A stretch of DNA of 64,000 nucleotides from Verrucomicrobiia bacterium (lineage in GTDB: Bacteria; Verrucomicrobiota; Verrucomicrobiia; Verrucomicrobiales; DEV007), in assembly GCA_030427505.1 (NCBI GenBank), contig JAUICH010000022.1, positions 48,293 through 112,292 of the forward strand, given 5' to 3'. Below, piece after piece: positions 28,548 through 36,094 of the stretch; position 1 is the stretch's first letter; each line of letters starts with the position of its first letter. The notes below the pieces were generated by a model that was not told the origin of the DNA, made no database searches, and saw nothing but the letters and a program-made list of their open reading frames with translations. The position numbers and the translations under genes were made by a program.

Positions 28548-29765
28548 CTAGTGTGCCAGCAGATACCCCCGCACCACTTCCGCGTTCGTCCGGTACACCT
28601 CCGTCTCCCGCAGCAGATCGTCCAGCTTTTTCAGATTGTAGTGCGGCACGGAGGGAAACAGGTGATGCGGCAGGTGGTAGTCCATGTTGTAGGGAAACAC
28701 CGCCCACTTCACCAGCGGGTTCCCCGCAAAGTTCCGCGTGTGTGACAGCCCTTCCCGGCCCGCGTTGGCGTGCTGGATGTCTTCCCGCAGGATCATGAAA
28801 TACGCGAAGGACGTAAACAGCGGCGCGATCCACAGCACCAGGTAAAACAGGATCCACGGCTCGCCCGTCACGATACGCAGGGAGCTCAGCAGGACGAACA
28901 GCAAGGTGATAAACGTGAGCCGCTGAAAGTTGTCCCACTTCGGGGGAATCGCCGTGGGCACGCGCGCCTTCGGGTAATAGTTCGCCGGAATCTTCCACAC
29001 CATCGCCAGGGCGCCCAGCAGCATCACCGGAGCACCGGCAATGCCCACCCAGATATTGCCCGTGAAAATTCCCACCTGCACCAGCGCCAGGACCGACACC
29101 ACGTAGCCGATGTTCAGAAACGAAAGCACCATCGGCGGCTTCTCCGCCATCTTGTAGCATTCCGGGAAGTCCCCCAGGAGGGTGTAGCGGGCCCGCACCA
29201 GCGAGTAGCGGATCAAGCCCGGCAGCCACAGAGGCATCTTGATCATCAGTTGCCAGATCAGCTCACGCTTCGGCATTCCGGGGCGAAACTTCCCTCCGCT
29301 CAGGGCCATCTCCTTCAGCACCGGGTCCAGTTCCGGATCGTTGGTGTACTGGTGATGGGCCAGATGCTGGGCCCGGTAATTGTAGGCCCGGCCCCACAGC
29401 GGGTAAAAGCAGAGCCAGTTGGACATCACCTCATTCAGCTTCCGGTTCTTGAAGAGCAAATAGTGGCTGGCCTCGTGTCCCAGCATCACCAGCCGGTGCT
29501 GCCAGATGCCTACCAGGAAGATCGCAAATCCCGTCACCGGGATGTTCCACGCCCAGTTCAGCCCCCATGTGGGGCGGAGGTAGTAGAAAGATATCGCCGC
29601 CGCCAGGATCAGCAGCAGAACGAAGTGCTCGCGGAACAGACCGATCCAGTTCCGCCAGTTATCCACCTTGTTCAACTCCTTGATCTTCATGACCAAGGCA
29701 CGGTCCTTCAACTCCTTCAGATTGATCTCCGGAGGGTGTTCGTGGGCGGCTGCGGAATGCTCCAT
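28548..29765 (-). CDS. Membrane fatty acid desaturase
   Basis: A 405-residue integral membrane di-iron enzyme that introduces double bonds into fatty acyl chains. The three histidine boxes are visible in order: HEASHYLLF, HLAHHQYTNDPELD and YHLPHHLFPSVPHY. About four hydrophobic segments flank them. ATG 29765 is chosen because the frame's 34-residue extension upstream is not family-like. The upstream region is shared with the divergent blaI-like gene, but the two BlaI palindromes lie nearer to that gene. A thioesterase follows, suggesting roles in membrane lipid adjustment. Confidence 0.88.
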   Translation of the reverse strand: MEHSAAAHEHPPEINLKELKDRALVMKIKELNKVDNWRNWIGLFREHFVLLLILAAAISFYYLRPTWGLNWAWNIPVTGFAIFLVGIWQHRLVMLGHEASHYLLFKNRKLNEVMSNWLCFYPLWGRAYNYRAQHLAHHQYTNDPELDPVLKEMALSGGKFRPGMPKRELIWQLMIKMPLWLPGLIRYSLVRARYTLLGDFPECYKMAEKPPMVLSFLNIGYVVSVLALVQVGIFTGNIWVGIAGAPVMLLGALAMVWKIPANYYPKARVPTAIPPKWDNFQRLTFITLLFVLLSSLRIVTGEPWILFYLVLWIAPLFTSFAYFMILREDIQHANAGREGLSHTRNFAGNPLVKWAVFPYNMDYHLPHHLFPSVPHYNLKKLDDLLRETEVYRTNAEVVRGYLLAH

Positions 29766-29919
29766 ACAAAATAAAGTGAGGCGCAGGAACGGGACCAGGG
29801 CTCGCTGCGGATTCAGGTCACCGCTACCACCATTTCCGGGGCCAAGAAAGGGAAATCCTCGTGACAACAGGACGTATCAAGGCCTCGCCATCTGACAAAG
29901 AAAAATCCATTCGCGCAAA

Positions 29920-29955
29920 ATTACACTTGTAATACTTCAAGTTTTACAGTTGTAA
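29920..29955. promoter_or_regulatory. Two BlaI-type operator palindromes
   Basis: Site 1 is ATTACA-CT-TGTAAT (29920-29933), a perfect palindrome. Site 2 is TTACA-GT-TGTAA (29944-29955), also perfect. Their centres are about 23 bases apart, roughly two helical turns. TTACA-N2-TGTAA is the half-site plan of BlaI/MecI operators. They lie directly before the BlaI-family gene at 29972 and in the region shared with the divergent desaturase, so autoregulation is likely. Confidence 0.8.
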
Positions 29956-29971
29956 TATCCCACGCTCGCTC

Positions 29972-30382
29972 ATGTCAGATCCTTCTCCTTCCAGCCCAGA
30001 CCATCCCGCCCTGCGCATCTCGGACGCGGAGTGGACCGTCATGCGCGTGCTCTGGCAGAGACAGTCCGCCACGGCCAACGAGGTGGTGGCGGATCTTGAA
30101 GCCGAAACGGACTGGAACCCCCGCACCATCCAGACCCTGCTGCGCCGCCTGGTCAAAAAGGGCGCGCTGACTTATCGCAAGCAGGGCCGGGAATTTCTCT
30201 ACCGTCCCGCCATCGATGAAGCCTCCTGTCAGCAAGTGGCGGGCGAATCTTTTCTTTCCCGCGTCTTCGAAGGCCGCCTGGCGCCCTTCGTTGCCCGCTT
30301 CGTGGAATCCGAAAACCTGAGCGACGAGGAGATCGAGGAACTGAAACGCATCCTCGACAAAGGCCGCCCGAAAAAGCCATAA
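29972..30382 (+). CDS. BlaI/MecI/CopY-family transcriptional repressor
   Basis: A 136-residue winged-helix repressor. The N-terminal DNA-binding domain reads ISDAEWTVMRVLWQRQSATANEVVADL, then TIQTLLRRLVKKGALTYRKQGREFLYRP, closely matching the BlaI family. The C-terminal helical part (FLSRVFEGRLAPFVARFVESENLSDEEIEELKRIL) is the dimerisation region where cognate sensor proteases trigger cleavage. Two matching operators precede it. The M56 sensor protease starts 27 bases downstream, forming the standard two-gene sensor/repressor unit. The signal need not be beta-lactam here, because the sensor ends in EF-hands rather than a penicillin-binding domain. Confidence 0.93.
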   Translation: MSDPSPSSPDHPALRISDAEWTVMRVLWQRQSATANEVVADLEAETDWNPRTIQTLLRRLVKKGALTYRKQGREFLYRPAIDEASCQQVAGESFLSRVFEGRLAPFVARFVESENLSDEEIEELKRILDKGRPKKP

Positions 30383-30409
30383 GGCAACTCAACAACCCCC
30401 ACTACGCCG

Positions 30410-31909
30410 ATGGAAATCCTGACCGGCTTTGTCCAATGGCTCGCCCGCACCTCCGCTGAAGCCAGCGTATTGATCGTGTTGGCCCTCCTGGTCATGACCT
30501 TGCTGGGCCGCTACCTGAGCCCCGGCTGGCGTTACGCTTTTGGCGTAGCCATCCTGCTCCGCCTGGTGCTGCCGGTTGATCTACCAAGTTCCCTAAGCCT
30601 GTTCAACACAGCCGGAGCCCAGGTAGTCTCCAAGTGGTTTACGCCGGAACCGGCAGACCTAAGCACAACGGCCAGGGCTTCCGAACAGGAAGCCAGGGCC
30701 CCTTCCTCACACGTTTCCCTTACCGGCTTCATTGCTGAGGCTGAACCAAGCAAGGAGAGTTTGAACCCTCTCCAAACCTCGGAACCGCTTTCTCTGCTTT
30801 GGCCGGCTCTGGCTTTTACCTGGTTGTGCGGCGCCCTCTACTTCTTGTTCCGCCTGGGCATCGGATATCGGAATTTCCAGCAGGAACTCAGCCGGTTCCG
30901 TCCCGTGAGGTCTCCGTTATTGCTTAGGTTGCTGGATACCTGCCTCACGGAGATGAATCTCTCTCGCCCGGTAGCCATGGTGCGCGGGCCCAAGCACTTT
31001 GGCGTGGCCGTCACCGGTTGGAAGACACCGCGCCTCATCGTCCCCCGCGACTTCGAAAATACCTTCTCTCCGGAAGAACAGCGCGGCATCCTGCTCCACG
31101 AACTGGCCCACCTGCGGCGGGGCGATCTTATTTGGAACTGGGCCGCGGAACTCGTGCGCGCCCTGCACTGGTTCAATCCCCTCGTCTGGCTGGCCCTGCG
31201 TCAGTGGGAGAGCGACCGCGAGCTGCTTTGCGACCGCATGGCCCTGCGCCACCTGGGCCACGAAGGCGGCGGCGCCTACGGACACAGTCTCATCAAGATG
31301 CTGAAAACCCTTTCCACGAACGTCTCCACACCGGCCACTCCAGCCATGGCGCCGATCGTGAACTCCGGAACCAAACTGAAACAACGCATCCACATGATCG
31401 CTAAGACCCAAAATCCCCACTGGCTGGCGCACCTGCTGGCCGCCGCCGTGCTGACGGCCCTCTGTGCCCTGACCTATACCTCCGCCACCGCGGACGACGA
31501 GAAACCGAAACCGGAAGAGTCTGGCGACAAAGCGGACCATCCAGAAGCCAAGACCGGTCCCCGCGACGGCGATACACCGAAAGAGGGCCCCAGGGACGGA
31601 GACGTGCCGAAGACCGGCCCCCGGGACACGGGCAAGCCCAGCGCCGAAGGCGGCGACAAACCTTCCAACGGCTCCCCAAACACGGCCCAGGCCCACACCA
31701 AGGAAGGGAAGATTTTCAACACCTACGACAAAGATAAAGACGGCAAAGTCTCCGCCGACGAAATCGCCGCCATGCGCGAGGGGAAGCTCAACTCCGCCCA
31801 GCGCCGCGAAATCCGCAAGCAGATCGACAAGTCCGACCAGGACGGCGATGACCTGCTGGACCTCGCTGAATTTACCTACTGGCTGAACGAAGGCCGCCGC
31901 GGCGAGTGA
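30410..31909 (+). CDS. M56 (BlaR1/MecR1-type) membrane metalloprotease with C-terminal EF-hand pair
   Basis: A 499-residue integral membrane zinc protease. Hydrophobic segments flank the M56 domain at about residues 15-50 and 125-145. The catalytic helix is H230-ELA-H234 in LLHELAHLRRGD, with WESDRELLCDRMAL supplying further conserved residues. A last transmembrane helix lies at about 342-360. The tail has repeated GPRDGD/GPRD units (about 384-410), then two EF-hand calcium loops: D440-KDKDGKVSAD-E451 and D476-QDGDDLLDLA-E487. BlaR1 proteins normally end in a penicillin-binding domain; none is present. With the BlaI-like gene upstream it probably cleaves the repressor on a signal that could be calcium or a calcium-dependent ligand (inference). 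Confidence 0.9.
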   Translation: MEILTGFVQWLARTSAEASVLIVLALLVMTLLGRYLSPGWRYAFGVAILLRLVLPVDLPSSLSLFNTAGAQVVSKWFTPEPADLSTTARASEQEARAPSSHVSLTGFIAEAEPSKESLNPLQTSEPLSLLWPALAFTWLCGALYFLFRLGIGYRNFQQELSRFRPVRSPLLLRLLDTCLTEMNLSRPVAMVRGPKHFGVAVTGWKTPRLIVPRDFENTFSPEEQRGILLHELAHLRRGDLIWNWAAELVRALHWFNPLVWLALRQWESDRELLCDRMALRHLGHEGGGAYGHSLIKMLKTLSTNVSTPATPAMAPIVNSGTKLKQRIHMIAKTQNPHWLAHLLAAAVLTALCALTYTSATADDEKPKPEESGDKADHPEAKTGPRDGDTPKEGPRDGDVPKTGPRDTGKPSAEGGDKPSNGSPNTAQAHTKEGKIFNTYDKDKDGKVSADEIAAMREGKLNSAQRREIRKQIDKSDQDGDDLLDLAEFTYWLNEGRRGE

Positions 31910-31959
31910 CCGCGCACCCATGGCCCAAATCCTTTCCTTCATTCAGTCACCTGAAAACC

Positions 31960-31999
31960 AAAACGGCACCGGCAGCCTCACGGCTCCGGTGCCGTTTTT
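31960..31999 (+). terminator. Rho-independent terminator after M56 gene
   Basis: A stem of AAAACGGCACCGG (31960-31972) pairs with CCGGTGCCGTTTT, and a run of five Ts follows the G at 31994. It is 50 bases past the M56 stop and ends the blaI-M56 transcript. Confidence 0.88.
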
Positions 32000-32506
32000 C
32001 TCAGGACAATACACGAATGAAGAAATCTATTACCTCATTCACTCCCACATCTAACTTATTAGCTGAACTTACTTGCCGGTTTCCCCGTCATTGAAGGCTC
32101 TTACAGATCTCCCACTCGCCTTCCACCTTCCCTAGCCTGCACTTCTGACCAAGTTCGCGTCGCGAGACGCCGCGAGGCCTGTCCTGACAAGGCGCGCGAA
32201 GATTTTCCCTTGAGCCGTATGAGAACATACCGCTCAAGGGAAGATCGAGCGGAACGCAGTCAGGGCGGGCCCTGGCAAGTTGCGGCAGAGAACTGGTCAG
32301 AAATGCAGGCTAGCTCGAAACCAGGCACAGACCACCATCTCCGCCTCTCAGGAATCCTAACCAATCCCCATGCACCGAACTGGAGGTCCGGCCGCGCAAA
32401 GCGAAGGGTTTCAACCCTGGAATCCCCAACCCACCAACATCCTCGCGGGCTGAAAGCCCGCTCGCAAACGGTCGATCCACCTATCCACGATCATTTACCT
32501 CAAACC
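32000..32506. other. Intergenic region with a 182-bp imperfect palindrome
   Basis: About 500 bases between the terminator and the pectate-lyase-like gene. It contains the long inverted repeat described separately and a short hairpin GCGGGCT-GAA-AGCCCGC (about 32445-32461). A frame continuing upstream from the pectate-lyase gene passes through the palindrome but has no domain and is not counted as coding. Confidence 0.6.
32132..32313. repeat. Long imperfect inverted repeat (possible MITE or structured RNA)
   Basis: The outer arms, 32132-32155 and 32291-32313, are reverse complements at 22 of 24 positions with one gap (CTAGCCTGCA-type end). The inner arms GATTTTCCCTTGAGC (32201-32215) and GCTCAAGGGAAGATC (32232-32246) pair with one mismatch around a 16-base loop. 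The intervening sequence pairs only partly. The size and terminal inverted repeats resemble a miniature inverted-repeat element. Confidence 0.65.
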
Positions 32507-34081
32507 ATGCATCTCATGTCCCCAATCTCATCCGTCATCCACCAAGGGAATCCAAGATCGCCGCTGACATGTCTGACCATCGTCCTCGCCGCCTTTTTCT
32601 CTTCCTCCTCCCGCACCAACGCCGGCCTTCCGCCAAAGCCGGATACCGTCAAGACCGCCCTCGTCAAAGCCGTCAAATTCTTCCACGAAAACGCCTCCTC
32701 CCACGGCGGCTACGTGTACTGGTACTCCAGCGACCTCACCCTGCGCGAAGCGGAGGCCATCCCGGACCCTGATACCATCTGGGTTCAGCCGCCCGGCACT
32801 CCCGCCGTGGGCCTGGCATTCCTGGACGCCTATGAGGCTACCAAGGACCCCGCCTGCGCCCGCGCCGCCCTGGACGCCGCGCGCGCCCTTACCCTGGGCC
32901 AGCTCCATTCCGGCGGTTGGTACTACAGCATTCACTTTGGCAAATCGAACCGGAGCGAACACGCCTACCGCCGCGACCTGGACGGCACGCTGAAGACCGA
33001 TCCCACCCCCGCCAAGGAACGCTCTAACACTGGCGGCTGGGACGTCTGGAAGAAGCGCGACTTCAAGAAAAACGTCTCCACCATGGACGACGACGTCACC
33101 CAGGCCGCGCTCCGCCTGCTCTGCCGCGTGGACCGGGCCATGGACTTCAAGGACGAAATCATCCACGAAAGCACCCTCTACGGGCTGGACGCCCTCCTTG
33201 GGGTGCAGTTCCCCAACGGCGCCTGGGCCGCGAGCTTTGATCGCTTCCCCGATGCCTCCCCGGACCCCGCGAAGTACCCCGTCATCCCCGCCAGCTTTCC
33301 CGACACTTGGTCCCAGAAATGGCCCAAAGACTTCACCGGCTGCTACGTCCTGAATGACGACCTGACCGCCACCGCCCTGGAAACCATGCTCCTGGCCTGG
33401 CAGACCCACGGCGACGAACGCTACCTCGCCTCCGCCAAAAAGGCGGGAGACTTCTTCCTCCTCGCCCAGATGCCCGATCCGCAGCCCGCCTGGGCCCAGC
33501 AGTACGACGCCGCCATGCAGCCCAGCTGGAGCCGGCAGTTCGAGCCCACCGCCCTCTGCGGCCGCGAATCCCAGCGCCTCCTCTGGTCCCTCCTCCGCCT
33601 CACCGAAGCCACCGGCGACCAGAAATACCTGTCTCCCTTCCCCAAAGCCCTCGCCTACCTAAAGAGCTGTCTCACTAAAAACAACACCCTCCCCCGCTTC
33701 CGCGAAATCAAGACCAACCAACCCATCTTCTTCACCCGCGGCAAGGGCGGCAAAGGCTGGGAACTCACCTTCGAAGAAAAACGCCTCGCCGACAATTACG
33801 GCTGGTTCATCGCCTCCGAACTCAACGAAATCGAAGCCACCTACCTCCACGTCAAAGCCGGCGGCAAGATCGGCGACCTCTCCAAACGAAGCCCCGATGA
33901 ACTGACTGCCCAGGCAGAAAAAATCCTCGCCGCCCAAGACCCCCGCGGCGCCTGGACCGAACCCGGCACCATCCGCGATGCAAGCGGCAAGAAGACCGAT
34001 CCGAAAGGCGGGATCATCGCGAGCCTGACGTTTGAGGAGAATGTGAGGGTCCTGGTGGAGTATTTGAAAGAGAAAAGGTAG
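32507..34081 (+). CDS. Secreted pectate-lyase-like protein
   Basis: A 524-residue protein from ATG 32507 with a hydrophobic signal at about residues 15-40 (LTCLTIVLAAFFSS). The body has repeated helical-toroid features: HGGYVYWYSSDLTLREAEA, WVQPPGTPAVGLAFLDAY, SGGWYYSIHF, TMDDDVTQAALRFLCRVDRAMDF-like text, NGAWAASFDRFPD and RGAWTEPG. This layout recalls the alpha/alpha-toroid proteins annotated as pectate lyase (PL10-like) in Planctomycetota and Verrucomicrobiota, which cleave pectate or polygalacturonate by beta-elimination. I could not confirm the catalytic arginine and calcium ligands. The gene is alone, followed by an AT-rich island. Confidence 0.65.
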   Translation: MHLMSPISSVIHQGNPRSPLTCLTIVLAAFFSSSSRTNAGLPPKPDTVKTALVKAVKFFHENASSHGGYVYWYSSDLTLREAEAIPDPDTIWVQPPGTPAVGLAFLDAYEATKDPACARAALDAARALTLGQLHSGGWYYSIHFGKSNRSEHAYRRDLDGTLKTDPTPAKERSNTGGWDVWKKRDFKKNVSTMDDDVTQAALRLLCRVDRAMDFKDEIIHESTLYGLDALLGVQFPNGAWAASFDRFPDASPDPAKYPVIPASFPDTWSQKWPKDFTGCYVLNDDLTATALETMLLAWQTHGDERYLASAKKAGDFFLLAQMPDPQPAWAQQYDAAMQPSWSRQFEPTALCGRESQRLLWSLLRLTEATGDQKYLSPFPKALAYLKSCLTKNNTLPRFREIKTNQPIFFTRGKGGKGWELTFEEKRLADNYGWFIASELNEIEATYLHVKAGGKIGDLSKRSPDELTAQAEKILAAQDPRGAWTEPGTIRDASGKKTDPKGGIIASLTFEENVRVLVEYLKEKR

Positions 34082-35030
34082 ATAATCTAAAGATCACTTC
34101 AAAAACACCTTCTGATCGAATACATTCTTTACCCAATGAGCGAAGAGTGATGACTATCTAGGTTTCGAACTCTGTAAGAGGAAAGTTCAACTCGTTTGCA
34201 TTTCCGCCTTTCTTTTCAAAGAAGAACCGAATGTCAATAACAGATAGGACAAGGAAACTACTTTGGGGGCGATCTGGCAATCGGTGCGCTATTTGCAAAA
34301 ATGAATTGGTGGTAGATTCCACACAATTTGACAGAGAATCAATTGTTGGCGAAGAATGCCACATCGTATCAAGCCGCTTAAAAGGTCCACGTTTTGACTC
34401 TCGATTTCCAGCTACTGCAATTGATACATACGAGAACCTAGTTCTCCTTTGTAGAACCCACCACAAACAAATTGACGACCAATCTGAAACATTCTCTGTC
34501 GACATTCTAAAGAAAATCAAGTCAGATCACGAAGCTTGGGTATCTGAAAAACTTGCGAACGAAGGAATATCAGATCCACTACGTGTCCGAAGAATTGCTG
34601 AGAATATCCCTCAATATCTGGAGAAATTCACCACCGGAAAGCAGTTATTAGAACTCGTTACAAACGTGATGGCATATTCTTTCGATCACGACGAGTTACA
34701 TTCAGAACAAGAAGCAGAACTTGTAGGCTGTTTTCTTCAAAACTTGCAGGACTGGGGAGAGATTTCTCGTGAATTGGATGCCGGGGAACGTGTTCATGCG
34801 GCATATAGTCTTTCCCATATGTTGAGCGAGCTGGAGCAGAACGGATTCATTGCATTCGGAGGACGCGAAGTCAGAATGCTCGAGGGTGGAGCACAAGAAG
34901 AGCCATCTAGTTGGCCAATAGCGATTTTGTGCGTTCTAAGAATCGACAACAACCAGATTATTCAAGTAACAATGGAAGATGCTGAAGTCATGATCAATCA
35001 GACAAGTAATAAGAAAAAACATGACTAAAA
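34082..35030. other. AT-rich island (probable acquired DNA)
   Basis: From 34082 the base composition drops sharply compared with the GC-rich genes on both sides, with A- and T-ending codons dominating, and it recovers at about 35040. The island holds one complete gene, an HNH-nuclease-like protein, plus about 150 bases of leader. No integrase, direct repeat or tRNA border was found. The composition shift is seen directly; transfer is inference. Confidence 0.6.
34231..35028 (+). CDS. HNH-endonuclease-domain protein with uncharacterised C-terminal domain
   Basis: A 265-residue soluble protein. The N-terminal HNH/zinc-finger nuclease domain occupies about residues 1-105: CAICKNEL, then ECHIVSSR (catalytic histidine), then YENLVLLCRTHHKQID, giving two CxxC/CxxH-type zinc ligand pairs and the N and H of the motif. 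Residues 110-265 are acidic and helical and match no family I recognise. A short HNH plus unknown effector or sensor domain is common in defence islands and mobile elements. Codon use is AT-rich and unlike neighbours, pointing to recent acquisition. Specific role unknown; nuclease activity is a family-based inference. Confidence 0.8.
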   Translation: MSITDRTRKLLWGRSGNRCAICKNELVVDSTQFDRESIVGEECHIVSSRLKGPRFDSRFPATAIDTYENLVLLCRTHHKQIDDQSETFSVDILKKIKSDHEAWVSEKLANEGISDPLRVRRIAENIPQYLEKFTTGKQLLELVTNVMAYSFDHDELHSEQEAELVGCFLQNLQDWGEISRELDAGERVHAAYSLSHMLSELEQNGFIAFGGREVRMLEGGAQEEPSSWPIAILCVLRIDNNQIIQVTMEDAEVMINQTSNKKKHD

Positions 35031-35043
35031 TAATTTCTTCTCG

Positions 35044-35241
35044 ATGAACTTGGACTACACCGGACTCATTCCCATCTTGGGCGGCATTTACGGATTCTTG
35101 CTGGGCAAGGGCATCCTGCCCCGCCAGCCACGGGACCCGGAAAAGATGGAGCTTTGGCGCCAGAAATTCGGCCCTCTGATGATGGTGCTCGGCCCAGTCT
35201 TGGTGGTCTTTGGCTTTTTGGAGTTGTTTCGGGTGTTTTAG
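35044..35241 (+). CDS. Small hypothetical membrane protein
   Basis: A 65-residue protein with two predicted membrane segments: about residues 6-24 (GLIPILGGIYGFLLGKGIL) and 43-62 (FGPLMMVLGPVLVVFGFLEL), joined by a charged loop RQPRDPEKMELWRQK. It begins 15 bases after the HNH gene but has the high-GC codon use of the resident chromosome, so it is probably not part of the acquired island. The family is not recognised. Confidence 0.6.
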   Translation: MNLDYTGLIPILGGIYGFLLGKGILPRQPRDPEKMELWRQKFGPLMMVLGPVLVVFGFLELFRVF

Positions 35242-35427
35242 TCTGTCGCTCGCGGAATTTCCGTCAGATTGCCGGACGCTCACCATTCCAGTTGGAACAA
35301 TTCAAGAAGTGTTCTAGTGCGGTTTTCGAAAAACCGTACCCGCAAGATTTGTCCGTTACCGCCAGGGAAGCGGCGGAAGTCCGGAGCATGTTTGGGAATG
35401 AGTGGCCACAACTCAAACAAAAATGCT

Positions 35428-36006
35428 CTAATCCCGCAGCCCTTTCCCCTCCAGTATTCGCGGCACGCACGCCTCAATTCGTGACTCTCGCGTCTTGGCT
35501 TGCTTAGCCGAAGAGAAATGCAACAGATAGCCCCGCTGCCGTCCGGGCGTCAGCCTCTCGAAAGCCTTCTTCAAAGCCGGGTCCTTCTCCAGTCTCTTTT
35601 GCAACTCTTCCGGAAACTCAAACTCTGAGGTCTTCTTAAACTCGACCTCCAGACCCGCTTCTTCCACCTTCATCGCCTCACGGACAAAGGCTTTCAAAGC
35701 TCGCTCTCGCTTTAGAACTTCCTCTACCTGGACGAACCGCATCCGCCGCGCCGCCTGGGTGTTTTCCCCCGGCTTTTCAAGGAGACCTTTCGCGTCCTTC
35801 AACAAAGCCCCTTTGAAAAACCCCAGCGTGCAGCAGTCTTTCAACTCCCCCATGATCGCCACGTTCTTCTTCTGAAACGTGTAACAGGGCGACCGCCACT
35901 TCAGTTCCTCCGTGAGCCCACAGTCGAGAAGAATCCGCCTCAAAGTCTCCAACTCTTTTCGCCACTTCTGGGCGTTACGGAGATACTCGTCAACTTTGGG
36001 GTTCAT
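35428..36006 (-). CDS. YdeI/OmpD-associated family protein (DUF1801-like)
   Basis: A 192-residue cytoplasmic protein. MNPKVDEYLRNAQKWRKELETLRRILLDCGLTEELKW and SPCYTFQKKNVAIMGELKDCCTLGFFKGALLKD are the first-domain pattern of the YdeI/YdhG family. The C-terminal FPEELQKRLEKDPALKKAFERLTPGRQRGYLLHFSSAKQAKTRESRIE is the second, bacteriocin-protection-like domain. The longer reading frame upstream overlaps the MATE gene and is rejected; the start at 36006 gives the normal length. Function is poorly known in the family, with a suggested role in envelope stress or peptide tolerance. Confidence 0.85.
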   Translation of the reverse strand: MNPKVDEYLRNAQKWRKELETLRRILLDCGLTEELKWRSPCYTFQKKNVAIMGELKDCCTLGFFKGALLKDAKGLLEKPGENTQAARRMRFVQVEEVLKRERALKAFVREAMKVEEAGLEVEFKKTSEFEFPEELQKRLEKDPALKKAFERLTPGRQRGYLLHFSSAKQAKTRESRIEACVPRILEGKGLRD

Positions 36007-36094
36007 CGTTTCTTCGAATGATAGCACGATACCCCCCACGCACCGGATTGTCACTTCGAGCCTATCCCCCAGCTTGGAGCCTCGCTGAAAGGTG

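Noticed and set aside
29972..31909. Reading the BlaI/M56 pair as a beta-lactam resistance locus
   Set aside because: The sensor has no penicillin-binding domain and no beta-lactamase gene is in the operon.
32210..32506. N-terminal extension of the pectate-lyase-like protein
   Set aside because: It translates the 182-bp palindrome and has no domain; ATG 32507 precedes a good signal peptide.
35320..35336. CGGTTTT-CGA-AAAACCG hairpin as a confident terminator
   Set aside because: It lies between convergent genes but is short, AT-rich in the stem and lacks a U-tract; left out as too weak.
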